Source of the DNA: Oligoflexales bacterium
GTDB lineage: Bacteria > Bdellovibrionota_B > Oligoflexia > Oligoflexales > RGVZ01
Assembly: GCA_947494335.1 (NCBI GenBank)
Contig: CANLUT010000001.1
Location: 248,001 to 312,000, forward strand
Length of the DNA stretch: 64,000 nt
Reading direction: 5' to 3'
Position 1 is the first letter of the stretch. Each line of letters begins with the position of its first letter. The translations under genes and the position numbers were made by a program. Below, piece after piece: positions 46,004-55,431 of this stretch. Below the pieces are notes generated by a model that had not been told where the DNA came from, ran no database searches, and saw only the letters and a program-made list of their open reading frames with translations.

Positions 46004-48543
46004 CTTTGTTCCGCCTTAAATGTAGAGGTTAAATATCCTGTGAGGTTTTTGAATTCTCCCTCAACGTCCTGATCTGTCAGGGTCTTCTCAATCGATCTAA
46101 AGCTAAATGACCAAGCAACGCTTTTTTTGCCTTTGGCAATGTTTGCGCCCTGAAATACGTCAAAAATACGCCATTCGTGAAGGTGTCGCTTCTGTGGAAA
46201 CTTGGCAATAGCAGCATTCATCGCGTCATGACTCAAATCGGCATCAACAAGTAGTGCGAGATCTCTCGTGCTTGGAGGAAACTTATAGGACTCTGTTTGG
46301 ATCTTAGTACGTTTGCTGCTGGCATCTAGTACAGACTCGAGATCAAGCTCAAACACTAAAGGTGTTCGACTCAGTTCCAAGTCATACGCTAGGGCCACCT
46401 CGGGGTGAAGCTCTCCCATCCAACCAATGATCTGACCTTTTGCGAATAAATAGGCCGATGCGCCCGGATGTAAAAATGGAATCGCCTCCTTTTCCAGAGC
46501 ATGCACCTGAACATCAGTGACGCCAAATCCGCGCAGCCACGATAGTACGACTGACTTAAGATGGAAGAAGCTAGCGGCCTCCTCGGCAGAACCCCAGGTT
46601 TTAGGGGACCACGGTTGATCAATAATCCCGCCAATCCAATGTCTCTCTGTCGGGCGATGTTTCTCCTCGCGAGCGCGTAAACTCAAATGGCGTCCTTTGC
46701 GGTCCAAACTTTTGAAGATGCTGAACGCTGAACGATTGAGGGGCTTTGCGTGAAAGTCAAAGTAGCCGCGTCCAAGTTCAAAAAGTCGCGATCCCTTCAC
46801 CCCATGCCGATTATTGTTACTGATCGCTTTAATCAATGCGCAGGCTAAGGTGGTGTGCATCCATCGTTGGTCATCGGCAATCGGATTTGCCAGCTTCAGG
46901 GTCGGGACCAGCGGGTGACCCTCCGGTAAACGCATTTTCTTTGCGTCGTCATCAGACCAAAATGGAAAGCTGATTGTTTCGCGTAAGCCCCTGGCCGCCA
47001 TTTCTATTCTCGCGGACTCGATGAAGTCAACAAGTGAGTCTTCTGGTGTCGGCTGCAATGACATGCGTGGCAATTCGTAAGGAACTTTGTCGTAACCTTG
47101 GAGTCGGGCGATTTCTTCAATGAGGTCGCACTCGCGCTCAATATCAACGCGCCAAGTGGGGATGTCAAAAACCATACGGTCTTGAGCCTGATCTACGAGG
47201 TTAATTTCAAGACCCTCAAACATTTTCTTGATCTTGTCAGCCGTTAGATGAGGGCTAGCCAGAAAGCTTTTGGCCTCGCTGATGCGCAGTGCAATAAGCT
47301 TTGGTTGCGGTTTTGTTGGGAACTTGTCAACCAAATCTCCAGCAATTTCTGGCGTTGGGATATTTGCGCCGGCTACATTCAACTGTTCTACGCATGTTTG
47401 CAGTAACTCTGCAAAACGTCTGGCAACCGTATCGGCATTTTTGATGTCCACTCCGCGTTCGAATCGGTGAGACGCTTCGGAATGAATACCCAGACGACGT
47501 GCCGTTGCCCGAACGGAGTTTGGATCAAACCAAGCCACTTCCAGGATTAAACCAGTGGTGTCTTCTTTGATCTCGCTGTTAAGACCACCCATGATGCCGG
47601 CAAGGCCGATTGGACGCTCGGCATCACAGATCAGCACGTCTCCTGCCTTGAGTTTTCGTTCGTTATTATCGAGGGTAACGAAGGTTTCCCCTTCTTTGGC
47701 TTCGCGAATGACGAACTGTCGACCTGTCACGTTACGGTCGTCGTATGCGTGAACAGGGTGATTCAGCTCAAGCATTACGTAATTTGTAATATCGACCAAT
47801 AAGTTGATAGAACGCATGCCCACGGCTTCCACGCGTTGCTTTAACCATGCTGGTGATTTTACAGTGCGAACGTTTTTAATTGAGAGAGCTGCAAACCGTC
47901 CACAGCGGTCAGTTTTAATGTCGACTTTGATGTCTTTTGAGGATCCGCTTGGAGACTTGATCAATGCCGCAGGCTTTTTGAGCGGTTTCCCGAGCCTCGC
48001 GCTTAAGTCTCGCGCCACACCGATATGACCAAGACAGTCAGCGCGATTGGGTGTCACATTGAGGGTTAGAATGACATCATCAAGTCCCAGCGCTTTGATA
48101 ACAGGAGTGCCTGGTTTGTAATTTGTTTCAAGTTCGATGATGCCTTCGTGTCCGTCACTGAGCCCAAGCTCTTTGGCTGAACACATCATGCCAAAGCTTT
48201 CTTCGCCGCGAATTTTAGCGTCTTTGATTTTGAAGTCTCCGGGAAGTGTCGTCCCAACTAGAGCAACGCAAGCGTCAAGGCCGGCTCGTGCGTTGGGTGC
48301 GCCACAGACTATTTGCAAGAGCTCCGGTTTACCCACATCAACTTTACATACTTTCAGCGAGTCGGCGTTAGGGTGCTTTGCTGCCTCAACAATACGTCCA
48401 ACGACAACAGTGTCGCCAAACGCAGCGGACTTTTGAACGGCTTCAACTTCAAGACCGATGTCGGTCAGCGTGGATGAAATTTGCTCGACTGAGATTCCGT
48501 CGAGGCTGATGTAGTCTTTGAGCCAATTGAGCGAGATTTGCAT
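46000..48543 (-). CDS. pheT: Phenylalanyl-tRNA synthetase beta subunit
   Basis: NWLKDYI N-terminus; tRNA-binding VVGRIVEAAKHPNADSLKVCKVDVG; B3/B4 and FDX-ACB-like C-terminus. Confidence 0.97.
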   Translation of the reverse strand: MQISLNWLKDYISLDGISVEQISSTLTDIGLEVEAVQKSAAFGDTVVVGRIVEAAKHPNADSLKVCKVDVGKPELLQIVCGAPNARAGLDACVALVGTTLPGDFKIKDAKIRGEESFGMMCSAKELGLSDGHEGIIELETNYKPGTPVIKALGLDDVILTLNVTPNRADCLGHIGVARDLSARLGKPLKKPAALIKSPSGSSKDIKVDIKTDRCGRFAALSIKNVRTVKSPAWLKQRVEAVGMRSINLLVDITNYVMLELNHPVHAYDDRNVTGRQFVIREAKEGETFVTLDNNERKLKAGDVLICDAERPIGLAGIMGGLNSEIKEDTTGLILEVAWFDPNSVRATARRLGIHSEASHRFERGVDIKNADTVARRFAELLQTCVEQLNVAGANIPTPEIAGDLVDKFPTKPQPKLIALRISEAKSFLASPHLTADKIKKMFEGLEINLVDQAQDRMVFDIPTWRVDIERECDLIEEIARLQGYDKVPYELPRMSLQPTPEDSLVDFIESARIEMAARGLRETISFPFWSDDDAKKMRLPEGHPLVPTLKLANPIADDQRWMHTTLACALIKAISNNNRHGVKGSRLFELGRGYFDFHAKPLNRSAFSIFKSLDRKGRHLSLRAREEKHRPTERHWIGGIIDQPWSPKTWGSAEEAASFFHLKSVVLSWLRGFGVTDVQVHALEKEAIPFLHPGASAYLFAKGQIIGWMGELHPEVALAYDLELSRTPLVFELDLESVLDASSKRTKIQTESYKFPPSTRDLALLVDADLSHDAMNAAIAKFPQKRHLHEWRIFDVFQGANIAKGKKSVAWSFSFRSIEKTLTDQDVEGEFKNLTGYLTSTFKAEQR

Positions 48544-48575
48544 ATATGATCCTGAGACTGTCTACGGATTATTGT

Positions 48576-49631
48576 TTAGTTGCTGTGTACGGGGAAGTGT
48601 CCAAGAAACTCATAGTCGCCTTCGAATAGTTGGCGAAGATCCGGAAGCGCAAACCGATTCATCGCGATTCGGTCCATGCCAAAGCCAAAGGCAAATCCGG
48701 AGTAGCGACTGCTGTCGTAGCCCACTGCCTCAAACACATTGGGATGAATCATGCCGCAACCGCCGATTTCAATCCAACCTGTGTCTTTACAGGTTCGACA
48801 TCCTTTGCCCTTGCAGACGCCACACTCCACGTCGAACTCTGCGCCCGGTTCAACAAACGGGAAAAAACTGGGACGGAAACGTGTCTTTAGAGTTGAGCCA
48901 AAGATGGCTTTCAGGAATGTGTCTATGGTTCCTTTTAGATGAGCAAACGTTATGTTTTCATCCACAACAAAGCCTTCGATTTGGTGAAACATCGGCGTAT
49001 GGGTCATGTCGTTGTCGCAGCGGAAGACTCGGCCCGGGGCGATGACGCGAAGGGGCGGACGCTCATTGAGCATGGTGTGAATTTGAATATTCGATGTATG
49101 AGTCCGAAGTAGCATTTTTTCCGGAGCATCCACATAAAACGTATCTTGCATGTCTCTTGCTGGATGGTGATCTGGGATGTTTAGGGCCGAGAAGTTGAAG
49201 AAGTCGAAATCAATCTCTGGACCGTCAACCACTGTGAAGCCTAATGAGCGGAACACCTTGATCAACTGCTGACGTACGATGGAAACAGGATGCAGCGATC
49301 CCACCTGTTTCTGTTCGTCTACTGGTAGAGTTACATCCAGCGGTTCGCGGTTAATGATGGCTGCAAGTTCCCAGCTTCTTGCTTGAGATTTTAGCTCGTC
49401 AATCGAGCCTTCGATGAATTGCCTGATGAGATTGACGGCCTTTCCCGCCGCGGGCCTGTCTTCCTTGGAGACGTTTCTTAAGTCTTCCATAAGTGCTGTG
49501 ACTTTGCCTTTACGGCCGAGGTAGGAGACCCGTAATGCTTCTACCGCCTCGGGCTTGGCGTCGGATACCGCTTTTGCACGGTCGGTTTCGAACTCTTTTT
49601 TTATGATTTCAGATTTTTCTAAAAGGCTCAT
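48576..49631 (-). CDS. pheS: Phenylalanyl-tRNA synthetase alpha subunit
   Basis: LHPVSIVRQQLIKVFRSLGFTVVDGPEIDFDFFNF; GRVFRCDNDMTHTPMFHQIEGFVVD; FGFGMDRIAM. Confidence 0.97.
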   Translation of the reverse strand: MSLLEKSEIIKKEFETDRAKAVSDAKPEAVEALRVSYLGRKGKVTALMEDLRNVSKEDRPAAGKAVNLIRQFIEGSIDELKSQARSWELAAIINREPLDVTLPVDEQKQVGSLHPVSIVRQQLIKVFRSLGFTVVDGPEIDFDFFNFSALNIPDHHPARDMQDTFYVDAPEKMLLRTHTSNIQIHTMLNERPPLRVIAPGRVFRCDNDMTHTPMFHQIEGFVVDENITFAHLKGTIDTFLKAIFGSTLKTRFRPSFFPFVEPGAEFDVECGVCKGKGCRTCKDTGWIEIGGCGMIHPNVFEAVGYDSSRYSGFAFGFGMDRIAMNRFALPDLRQLFEGDYEFLGHFPVHSN

Positions 49632-49674
49632 GACGTTGGACCTTATCTCTTGAGCATGATTGTTTTCGTCAAAT

Positions 49675-50838
49675 TCATCCGACCAATGCTTTGTGGAGTC
49701 TCTTGATTCCCTCAGTAATCGTGTCTTCGTCTGTAGCATAACTCAGACGCAAAAATCCTGGTGCGCCAAATGCCTCACCCGGTGCCAAAGCTAGATGATG
49801 CTCCTGAAGCAGTCTTTCGCTAAAATTTAAGCTCGTGTCTCCGCCGCGCAGATTGTCGCGAATATCGACAAAAATATAGTACGCACCCTGCGGGAAAAAA
49901 TATTTTATGCCTCCCAGCGAGTCGAGAAGTTTGGTTGCCATGTCTCGCCGCTGACGTAATCTTGCTACGTCGTCTGCCATCAGAGGCTTTCCGTGTTTTA
50001 GCGCAACAACTGCAGCGTCTTCAATAAATCCTGGAATACATGTGGAGCTGTGACTTTGAAGGGACTTCACCATGTTGGCTACCTCCTGAGGCGCAGCGCA
50101 ATAGCCAACGCGCCAACCAGTCATCGCAAATGCTTTTGAAAGACCATTAACGAGAATAAATTTTGATTTTAGTTCAGGACAAACCTTGAGGAGGCTTTGA
50201 TGGGGATGATCAAAGCTCATGTACTCGTAGATCTCATCTGAAATCACCCACCAACCCTGCTTGGCTAAAAACCCACCGAGCTCCTTCATTTCGGATTCAG
50301 TCAAAATATAACCGGCTGGATTATTCGGTGAATTGAAGACAAAGGCTTTTGTCCTGGGTGATGAGTATTTTGCAATTTCCTCCGTTGACGGTATGCGACC
50401 ATGGGACGTTACTGGAATCATGACAGGAATACCGCCAGCAGCTCTAATTTGATCGGCATAACTGACCCAACATGGCGTCGTCAGAATGACTTCGTCACCG
50501 TCATTAAGCAAACTAAGGAAGGTGTGGAATAGGATTTCTTTGGCACCAGTCCCGACAACAATTTGAGATGTGTCGAAGGAGAGTCCGTTGTCTCGCTGAA
50601 GCTTGTCAACGATGGCCTGACGCAGTTCTGGGCTTCCCCCTGCCGGAGTATACTTGGTGCGTCCCGCTTTGAGACTCTCGATGGCCCGGTCGACGACAAC
50701 TTTGGGCGTTGGATAGTCAGGTTCTCCAACCGCAAAATTCAAAACTTTGTGCCCCTGTTTGGCCAACTGCACTGCCTTTGCATTGAGAGCAAGAGTCGGT
50801 GAAGGCTGCACGGACAAAATACGTCGCGAAAAGCTCAT
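49675..50838 (-). CDS. Class I/II aminotransferase (aspartate aminotransferase-like)
   Basis: NFAVGEPDYPTP; FVFNSPNNPAGYI; NGLSKAFAMTGWRVGYCAAP. Confidence 0.93.
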   Translation of the reverse strand: MSFSRRILSVQPSPTLALNAKAVQLAKQGHKVLNFAVGEPDYPTPKVVVDRAIESLKAGRTKYTPAGGSPELRQAIVDKLQRDNGLSFDTSQIVVGTGAKEILFHTFLSLLNDGDEVILTTPCWVSYADQIRAAGGIPVMIPVTSHGRIPSTEEIAKYSSPRTKAFVFNSPNNPAGYILTESEMKELGGFLAKQGWWVISDEIYEYMSFDHPHQSLLKVCPELKSKFILVNGLSKAFAMTGWRVGYCAAPQEVANMVKSLQSHSSTCIPGFIEDAAVVALKHGKPLMADDVARLRQRRDMATKLLDSLGGIKYFFPQGAYYIFVDIRDNLRGGDTSLNFSERLLQEHHLALAPGEAFGAPGFLRLSYATDEDTITEGIKRLHKALVG

Positions 50839-51174
50839 GGACATGGACCTCCGATGGCCTTGGAGTGTACCTGCCGAAGCCTTGAGGGGCAATGGCTAAA
50901 TGGTTAATATCTCAATTAAATTATAGGCATGTCTCGTTCTGTGCCTTGGTCCGGAGAGAGTGAAACTCGGGATCACAGGCCTTGATCTGTCAGAGTTATT
51001 GACAGGTCTGCCATGGTTTCAAACATCTTGAACATCTTTGGCAAAAAAATTCAATGATTTCAGTTGTTAGCAATATGACGAGTCTGGCATGGGTATTGCT
51101 CCGTAATCTCCATGACTCGGATAATTTTGGGACCTTATTGAATCCATAAATTCCGATCACTTAGGAGGAAGGAC

Positions 51175-52128
51175 ATGAAATTTACGCTGAATACGTTGAT
51201 GGTGGTTGTTTTGGCAGTTTCCCTGAATTCTTGCCGCAGCCGCGATCATAGAATGTCCAAACTCAAGGACGAATTGAGTGAGTCCATCGTAAATCCAGGT
51301 CGCCTCGGTGGTGCCATGGTATTTGGAGAAGTGAATTTAACGGGTAATCGCAATGTTGGCGGCGGATTACCGCGGTTGGTTGGCGGTCGCTCACATACAA
51401 AAACAGATCTTTATCTATCTCGTGAGCAGTTTGTGTTGTCTTACGATGGAGATGCGCGGATTCCCGTTTGGGCTGCATGGCAGGTTGTGAAGTCTGACCT
51501 GGGTGATGTTCTACGGCAGCCAGCGTTCCGAAGTGATCATATTTTAAATGCGTATTTGGAGGAAAAGGAGCGAGCCGACGGATTAAGTCCGGACGACTAC
51601 CGCAATACTTGTTTTGATCGTGGCCACCAAAGCCCTGCTGCCGACCGTTCGAACTCAGTGGAAGATAATGAAGCAACATTCCTCATGAGTAACATGGCTC
51701 CTCAAACAGGCTTTTTAAACCGCGGAATGTGGAAGAATCTCGAAGACTTCAGCCGTGAACTGGTTGAGACGCATAAATACAAGCTCCAGATATTTGCAGG
51801 CGGGATTTTGGAAGATGGTCGCGAAGGAATCGGTCCAAACAAGGATATTCAGGTCCCCACGTCGTTCTACAAGGTTATTGCCATCTACGAAGATCGCGAT
51901 GACAAAGCCCCGATCTCTTACATAGCGGTAATCATGCCAAACGTGACTGCAGGTGGTCTTGATCCACTGGCTAACAATGACAAACTATGCAAAGAGCAGA
52001 ACGGAAGCTTTGGCTTCAGTATCCGCAGTGACTGGCAATTCTACGTCAAAAACCTCAAACAGATTGAGGACGAGGCCGGGGTCCAGTTTCCAATGCTTCA
52101 GGGCATCAAGCCCTTCAAAGTCGATTAA
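51175..52128 (+). CDS. DNA/RNA non-specific endonuclease (NUC1 type), secreted/lipoprotein
   Basis: Signal peptide to NSC; CFDRGHQSPAADRSN...TFLMSNMAPQTGFLNRGMWKNLE. Confidence 0.9.
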   Translation: MKFTLNTLMVVVLAVSLNSCRSRDHRMSKLKDELSESIVNPGRLGGAMVFGEVNLTGNRNVGGGLPRLVGGRSHTKTDLYLSREQFVLSYDGDARIPVWAAWQVVKSDLGDVLRQPAFRSDHILNAYLEEKERADGLSPDDYRNTCFDRGHQSPAADRSNSVEDNEATFLMSNMAPQTGFLNRGMWKNLEDFSRELVETHKYKLQIFAGGILEDGREGIGPNKDIQVPTSFYKVIAIYEDRDDKAPISYIAVIMPNVTAGGLDPLANNDKLCKEQNGSFGFSIRSDWQFYVKNLKQIEDEAGVQFPMLQGIKPFKVD

Positions 52129-52145
52129 TCATTCCAGATAATTTG

Positions 52146-52328
52146 GTGCTCAGGGTGTCGCTTAACCAGGCCAGGAAAACCCACCACATAATAGGTGGGT
52201 GCCATCGACCGGAACTTCAGGCTTCCTCCTAACGCAGAGCGGGAGGCTTGCACACCGTCTCGGAAATCTGGCTCCCTGTTGTATAAGCATCGGTTCTCCG
52301 GCAAATAATTAGCCAACACCCCGAGCTA
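52146..52328 (-). ncRNA. ssrS: 6S RNA (SsrS)
   Basis: Minus strand closing stem GCTCgGGGTGT...ACACCCtGAGC; internal GAACCGATGCTTATACAACAGG...GACGGTGTGCAAGCC and GAAGCCTGAAG...CACCCACCtattatgtGGTGGGTTTTCC align by eye with E. coli 6S segments; promoter-like TTGATG...TATGCTAAAAT upstream. Confidence 0.75.
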
Positions 52329-52454
52329 AAGATAATTTTAGCATAGCTTCTCGCCGCATTCCATCAATGAAAATTCCTATTGTAGCCCCTTGTGACCGGG
52401 GTATAAGGGTAGGGTTGATGATTCCACTGGCCCAAAATAGGACAGACCCACGTC

Positions 52455-53333
52455 GTGGCAGACCCTGCTATATTTGTTGTTGCAACACCCATCGGTAATC
52501 TCGATGATCTAACTCCCCGCGGGTTGGCAACGCTGCGTCATGTGGACCTGATTGCCGCCGAAGACACAAGAAATACTCGTAAACTTCTGACCCACTTTAG
52601 CATCAATGGCAAAGAGTTGATCAGTTACCACGATCATATTGAGGCCTCTCGGAGCGAACAGCTTGTGAGTCGCATTAAAGCCCAGGGTCTTACGATGGCT
52701 CTGGTTTCTGATGCTGGTACCCCATGTGTAGCTGACCCTGGGTATCGTTTAATTCGTTTAGCTAAGCAAAATGGCATTAAGGTTCATCCTGTACCTGGCG
52801 CAAGTGCTCTAACCAGTCTGATTTCGGCAGCTGGGTTGCCCTCTGATCGTGTGATGTTTGTAGGATTTTTACCGACAAAGGATTCAGATCTCCGGCGAGA
52901 GATTCAAAGCTGGAAGGTTTCAAGGTCCTCGATAGTATTTTTTGAACCAACCAGAAGGCTTGAAGCATCGCTACGTGTCATCGCTGATATCTATCCTCAG
53001 GCGGAAGTCTCCATAGGTCGCGAACTGACCAAGCTTTATGAAGAAATTGAAACGATGCCCGTGTTGGCTGCCGTGGATTGGGTTCAGAATCATGCGATCT
53101 TGAAGGGCGAAGCCGTGGTCATGGTCTTCCTTGGCGAGCAAGCTGAGGATGTCTCAGGCGGAGATTCTGTGCTCGCGCACGTGAGCAATCACGCTCGGCG
53201 AGGATTTGCAGAGGGAAAAAGCTTAAAAGATTTGCTTAAAGAGTTTGGTGGGCTTGGCCTACAAAGAAGTGAACTTTATCAATTATTGCTCGAAATTAAG
53301 GAAACTGTCGACAACGAGGAGGAACGAACATGA
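52455..53333 (+). CDS. rsmI: 16S rRNA (cytidine-2'-O)-methyltransferase RsmI
   Basis: FVVATPIGNLDDLTPRGLATLRHVDLIAAEDTRNTRKLLTHF; VSDAGTPCVADPGYRLI; PVPGASALTSLISAAGLPSDR. Confidence 0.96.
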   Translation: MADPAIFVVATPIGNLDDLTPRGLATLRHVDLIAAEDTRNTRKLLTHFSINGKELISYHDHIEASRSEQLVSRIKAQGLTMALVSDAGTPCVADPGYRLIRLAKQNGIKVHPVPGASALTSLISAAGLPSDRVMFVGFLPTKDSDLRREIQSWKVSRSSIVFFEPTRRLEASLRVIADIYPQAEVSIGRELTKLYEEIETMPVLAAVDWVQNHAILKGEAVVMVFLGEQAEDVSGGDSVLAHVSNHARRGFAEGKSLKDLLKEFGGLGLQRSELYQLLLEIKETVDNEEERT

Positions 53334-53689
53334 AAGTGTGTCTATTGACGGTTGGGCTTATCGCAATGACAGGTGTGTGTCAGGCGGCAACATTTGAAAT
53401 GCAATCGCGAGATGGCTCGAATTTCACATTGGAAACTTCCGATGAAGTTGTCTCCATGAAGACCACTGAGTTTGATCTTTGTGGTGAAAACGTTGGTGCA
53501 GTCGCAAAAGTGAAGCTTTGGATGCCTGGTCACAATCACGGATCAACCCCGGTTCAGATGGGTGATGTTTCCGAGGGATGCAGACGCCTGACTCGAGTGA
53601 ATTTCTCGATGCCCGGTGATTGGGAAGTGCGGCTTGAGCTCAGTGGCGGAGATGCAGGGGCCTTTGAAGTTCCGGTTGAGCGTCAATAA
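53330..53689 (+). CDS. Secreted YtkA/FixH-like protein with MPGHNHG motif
   Basis: Signal peptide; KLWMPGHNHGSTPVQMGDVSEGCRRLTRVNFSMPGDWEVRLELSGGD; ATG overlaps the rsmI stop. Confidence 0.65.
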   Translation: MKVCLLTVGLIAMTGVCQAATFEMQSRDGSNFTLETSDEVVSMKTTEFDLCGENVGAVAKVKLWMPGHNHGSTPVQMGDVSEGCRRLTRVNFSMPGDWEVRLELSGGDAGAFEVPVERQ

Positions 53690-53718
53690 CTCAACTTCGT
53701 CTGAATGATAGGTGATTT

Positions 53719-54159
53719 ATGAAACTAATTGTCAGCGCTTTTTCGTTGCTGCTACTTCTGAGCTCTTGCGGGCAGGAAAAGTCGGAGCCACTCCCAGCAG
53801 CTCAGCAGGGTATGCAGTTAGCCACAAGTGCTTTATGGAAGGCCGAGCTAAACTGGAATCAGTCTCTGCGTTATAGCGACGAAGAGTTTTTGGAAATGCG
53901 GGGAACTATCGATTTCCGCGATGAAAACGGTGGATTTCCGAATCAGATTGAGGCCGTATCATTAGTTGCGGATATGCCACAGCATGGTCACGGAACGGGC
54001 AATATTCAGCCGCGCGTATTTCAATCAACGACTGACGCTGCGCGTTACCGATTTGAAAATCTCTATTTCACGATGACTGGGTCATGGCGTATTCGCGTCA
54101 TGGCAACAGTCAATGGTAAGGCCGATACGTGGGCGACCACGGTAGAGGTGGGAGATTAA
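53719..54159 (+). CDS. YtkA/FixH-like lipoprotein with MPQHGHG motif
   Basis: Lipobox LLSSC; LVADMPQHGHGTGNIQPRVF...YRFENLYFTMTGSWRIRVMATVNG. Confidence 0.65.
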   Translation: MKLIVSAFSLLLLLSSCGQEKSEPLPAAQQGMQLATSALWKAELNWNQSLRYSDEEFLEMRGTIDFRDENGGFPNQIEAVSLVADMPQHGHGTGNIQPRVFQSTTDAARYRFENLYFTMTGSWRIRVMATVNGKADTWATTVEVGD

Positions 54160-55046
54160 TGAAATTCCCATGTCACAAAATGTTACTGTTGTTAGCGCTT
54201 GCCTCTAGTGAACGCGTGCTAGCTTGTGCGTCTTGTGGGAGTGGCGGAGATGACCCGCTGATCCTTTATCCTTGGGAGCGGTGGAAGATTTATACGGGAT
54301 TTTCGCATACCAATGATTTTATCCCAATCGATATCAACGGAAGTCCAGGCGGCGAGTTTGGTCCTGAGACAAAAGATACGACCTTGGTCTCTGTGGGGCA
54401 CTCCTTTTCAAACAGATCGTTTGCAACCATCAGTGCACCCTACATCTTAAACAAACGAGGGTCATCTGAGGAGCGCGGTTGGGGTGATCCTATGCTGACA
54501 GTTCGCTACACAATTCTGCAGCAAGATATAACGGATGATTATATTCCTCAGGTGCAGGTCCTAGGTGCGGTTCGTTCTGGGCGCGCAACGAGTGTCTATG
54601 ACTACAAAAACCCTGCTCAGCTTGATGTGATGGGGTCCGGTGCAGCGGAGGGTCGCGCTGGTATTGATGTTTGGCACGGAATGTTCGACTGGAAGGCTGG
54701 CTTCGCGCAGACCGTGACGGCACCGCTCGAGAGTCGGAAAACTGATTTTGGCGACGTTAAAAATGGGACGTCCTTTCGCTCAACGATGACCATAGGCTAT
54801 GGTTGGGGAGATCGGGGCAAGATTTTAACGGGAGTGAACCGGGAGCAAACGACAAAAAAGCTGATCGACTCTCGATTCCAGGCAAACAGCGAAAAACTAA
54901 ACCATAGCGTATTTGTGACGGCTGATGCCAAGGTCGACCGTCAATCGCTACTAAGGTTGACAGTGGCACGTGCAGCGGCGTTTGGGCTGAACCAGAATAC
55001 GAGCCAGAATCAATCCGTTACTTTCGCAGTGATGAGATCATTTTAA
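54159..55046 (+). CDS. Outer-membrane beta-barrel-like protein with N-terminal CASCGSGGDDPL
   Basis: Start overlaps previous stop (TAATG); secreted CASC motif; alternating beta-strand pattern and C-terminal SF. Confidence 0.6.
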   Translation: MKFPCHKMLLLLALASSERVLACASCGSGGDDPLILYPWERWKIYTGFSHTNDFIPIDINGSPGGEFGPETKDTTLVSVGHSFSNRSFATISAPYILNKRGSSEERGWGDPMLTVRYTILQQDITDDYIPQVQVLGAVRSGRATSVYDYKNPAQLDVMGSGAAEGRAGIDVWHGMFDWKAGFAQTVTAPLESRKTDFGDVKNGTSFRSTMTIGYGWGDRGKILTGVNREQTTKKLIDSRFQANSEKLNHSVFVTADAKVDRQSLLRLTVARAAAFGLNQNTSQNQSVTFAVMRSF

Positions 55047-55406
55047 ATGACTAAGTTGATTTTAGTTTTCCTAGTAACGATTGTCGGCGCGACAGAAACT
55101 TTGGCCGTTGATGCGGCGGATTTTTATCACTGTCGCGAGATGAGCTATAAAGATTTTGCGAAGCAATCATCGCAATGGCGAGGTAAACAGGTCGTCGCCT
55201 TTGCTAGCTGGTGTTCATCGTGTAAATCCAATGTTTTGGATGCCAAAAAGAAACCAAATGAATTCATTCTTGTTGCAGCCTTTGATGATAGGGAGGCTGC
55301 AGAAAACGTTTTAAAAAAGTGGTCGATTCAGGCACCATGTTTCCTGGGCGAAGATCTGGTTGATGGTCTTGGCATTTCATCGCTACCTTGGTCCAAAAAA
55401 TTATAA
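55047..55406 (+). CDS. Thioredoxin-fold secreted protein
   Basis: VVAFASWCSSCKSNVLDAKK CxxC motif; ATG immediately follows previous stop. Confidence 0.75.
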   Translation: MTKLILVFLVTIVGATETLAVDAADFYHCREMSYKDFAKQSSQWRGKQVVAFASWCSSCKSNVLDAKKKPNEFILVAAFDDREAAENVLKKWSIQAPCFLGEDLVDGLGISSLPWSKKL

Positions 55407-55431
55407 AGCCAATTGAGACAGGGAATGTCCC

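Noticed and set aside
48518-49045. 175-aa plus-strand ORF
   Set aside because: Antisense to pheS; shadow ORF
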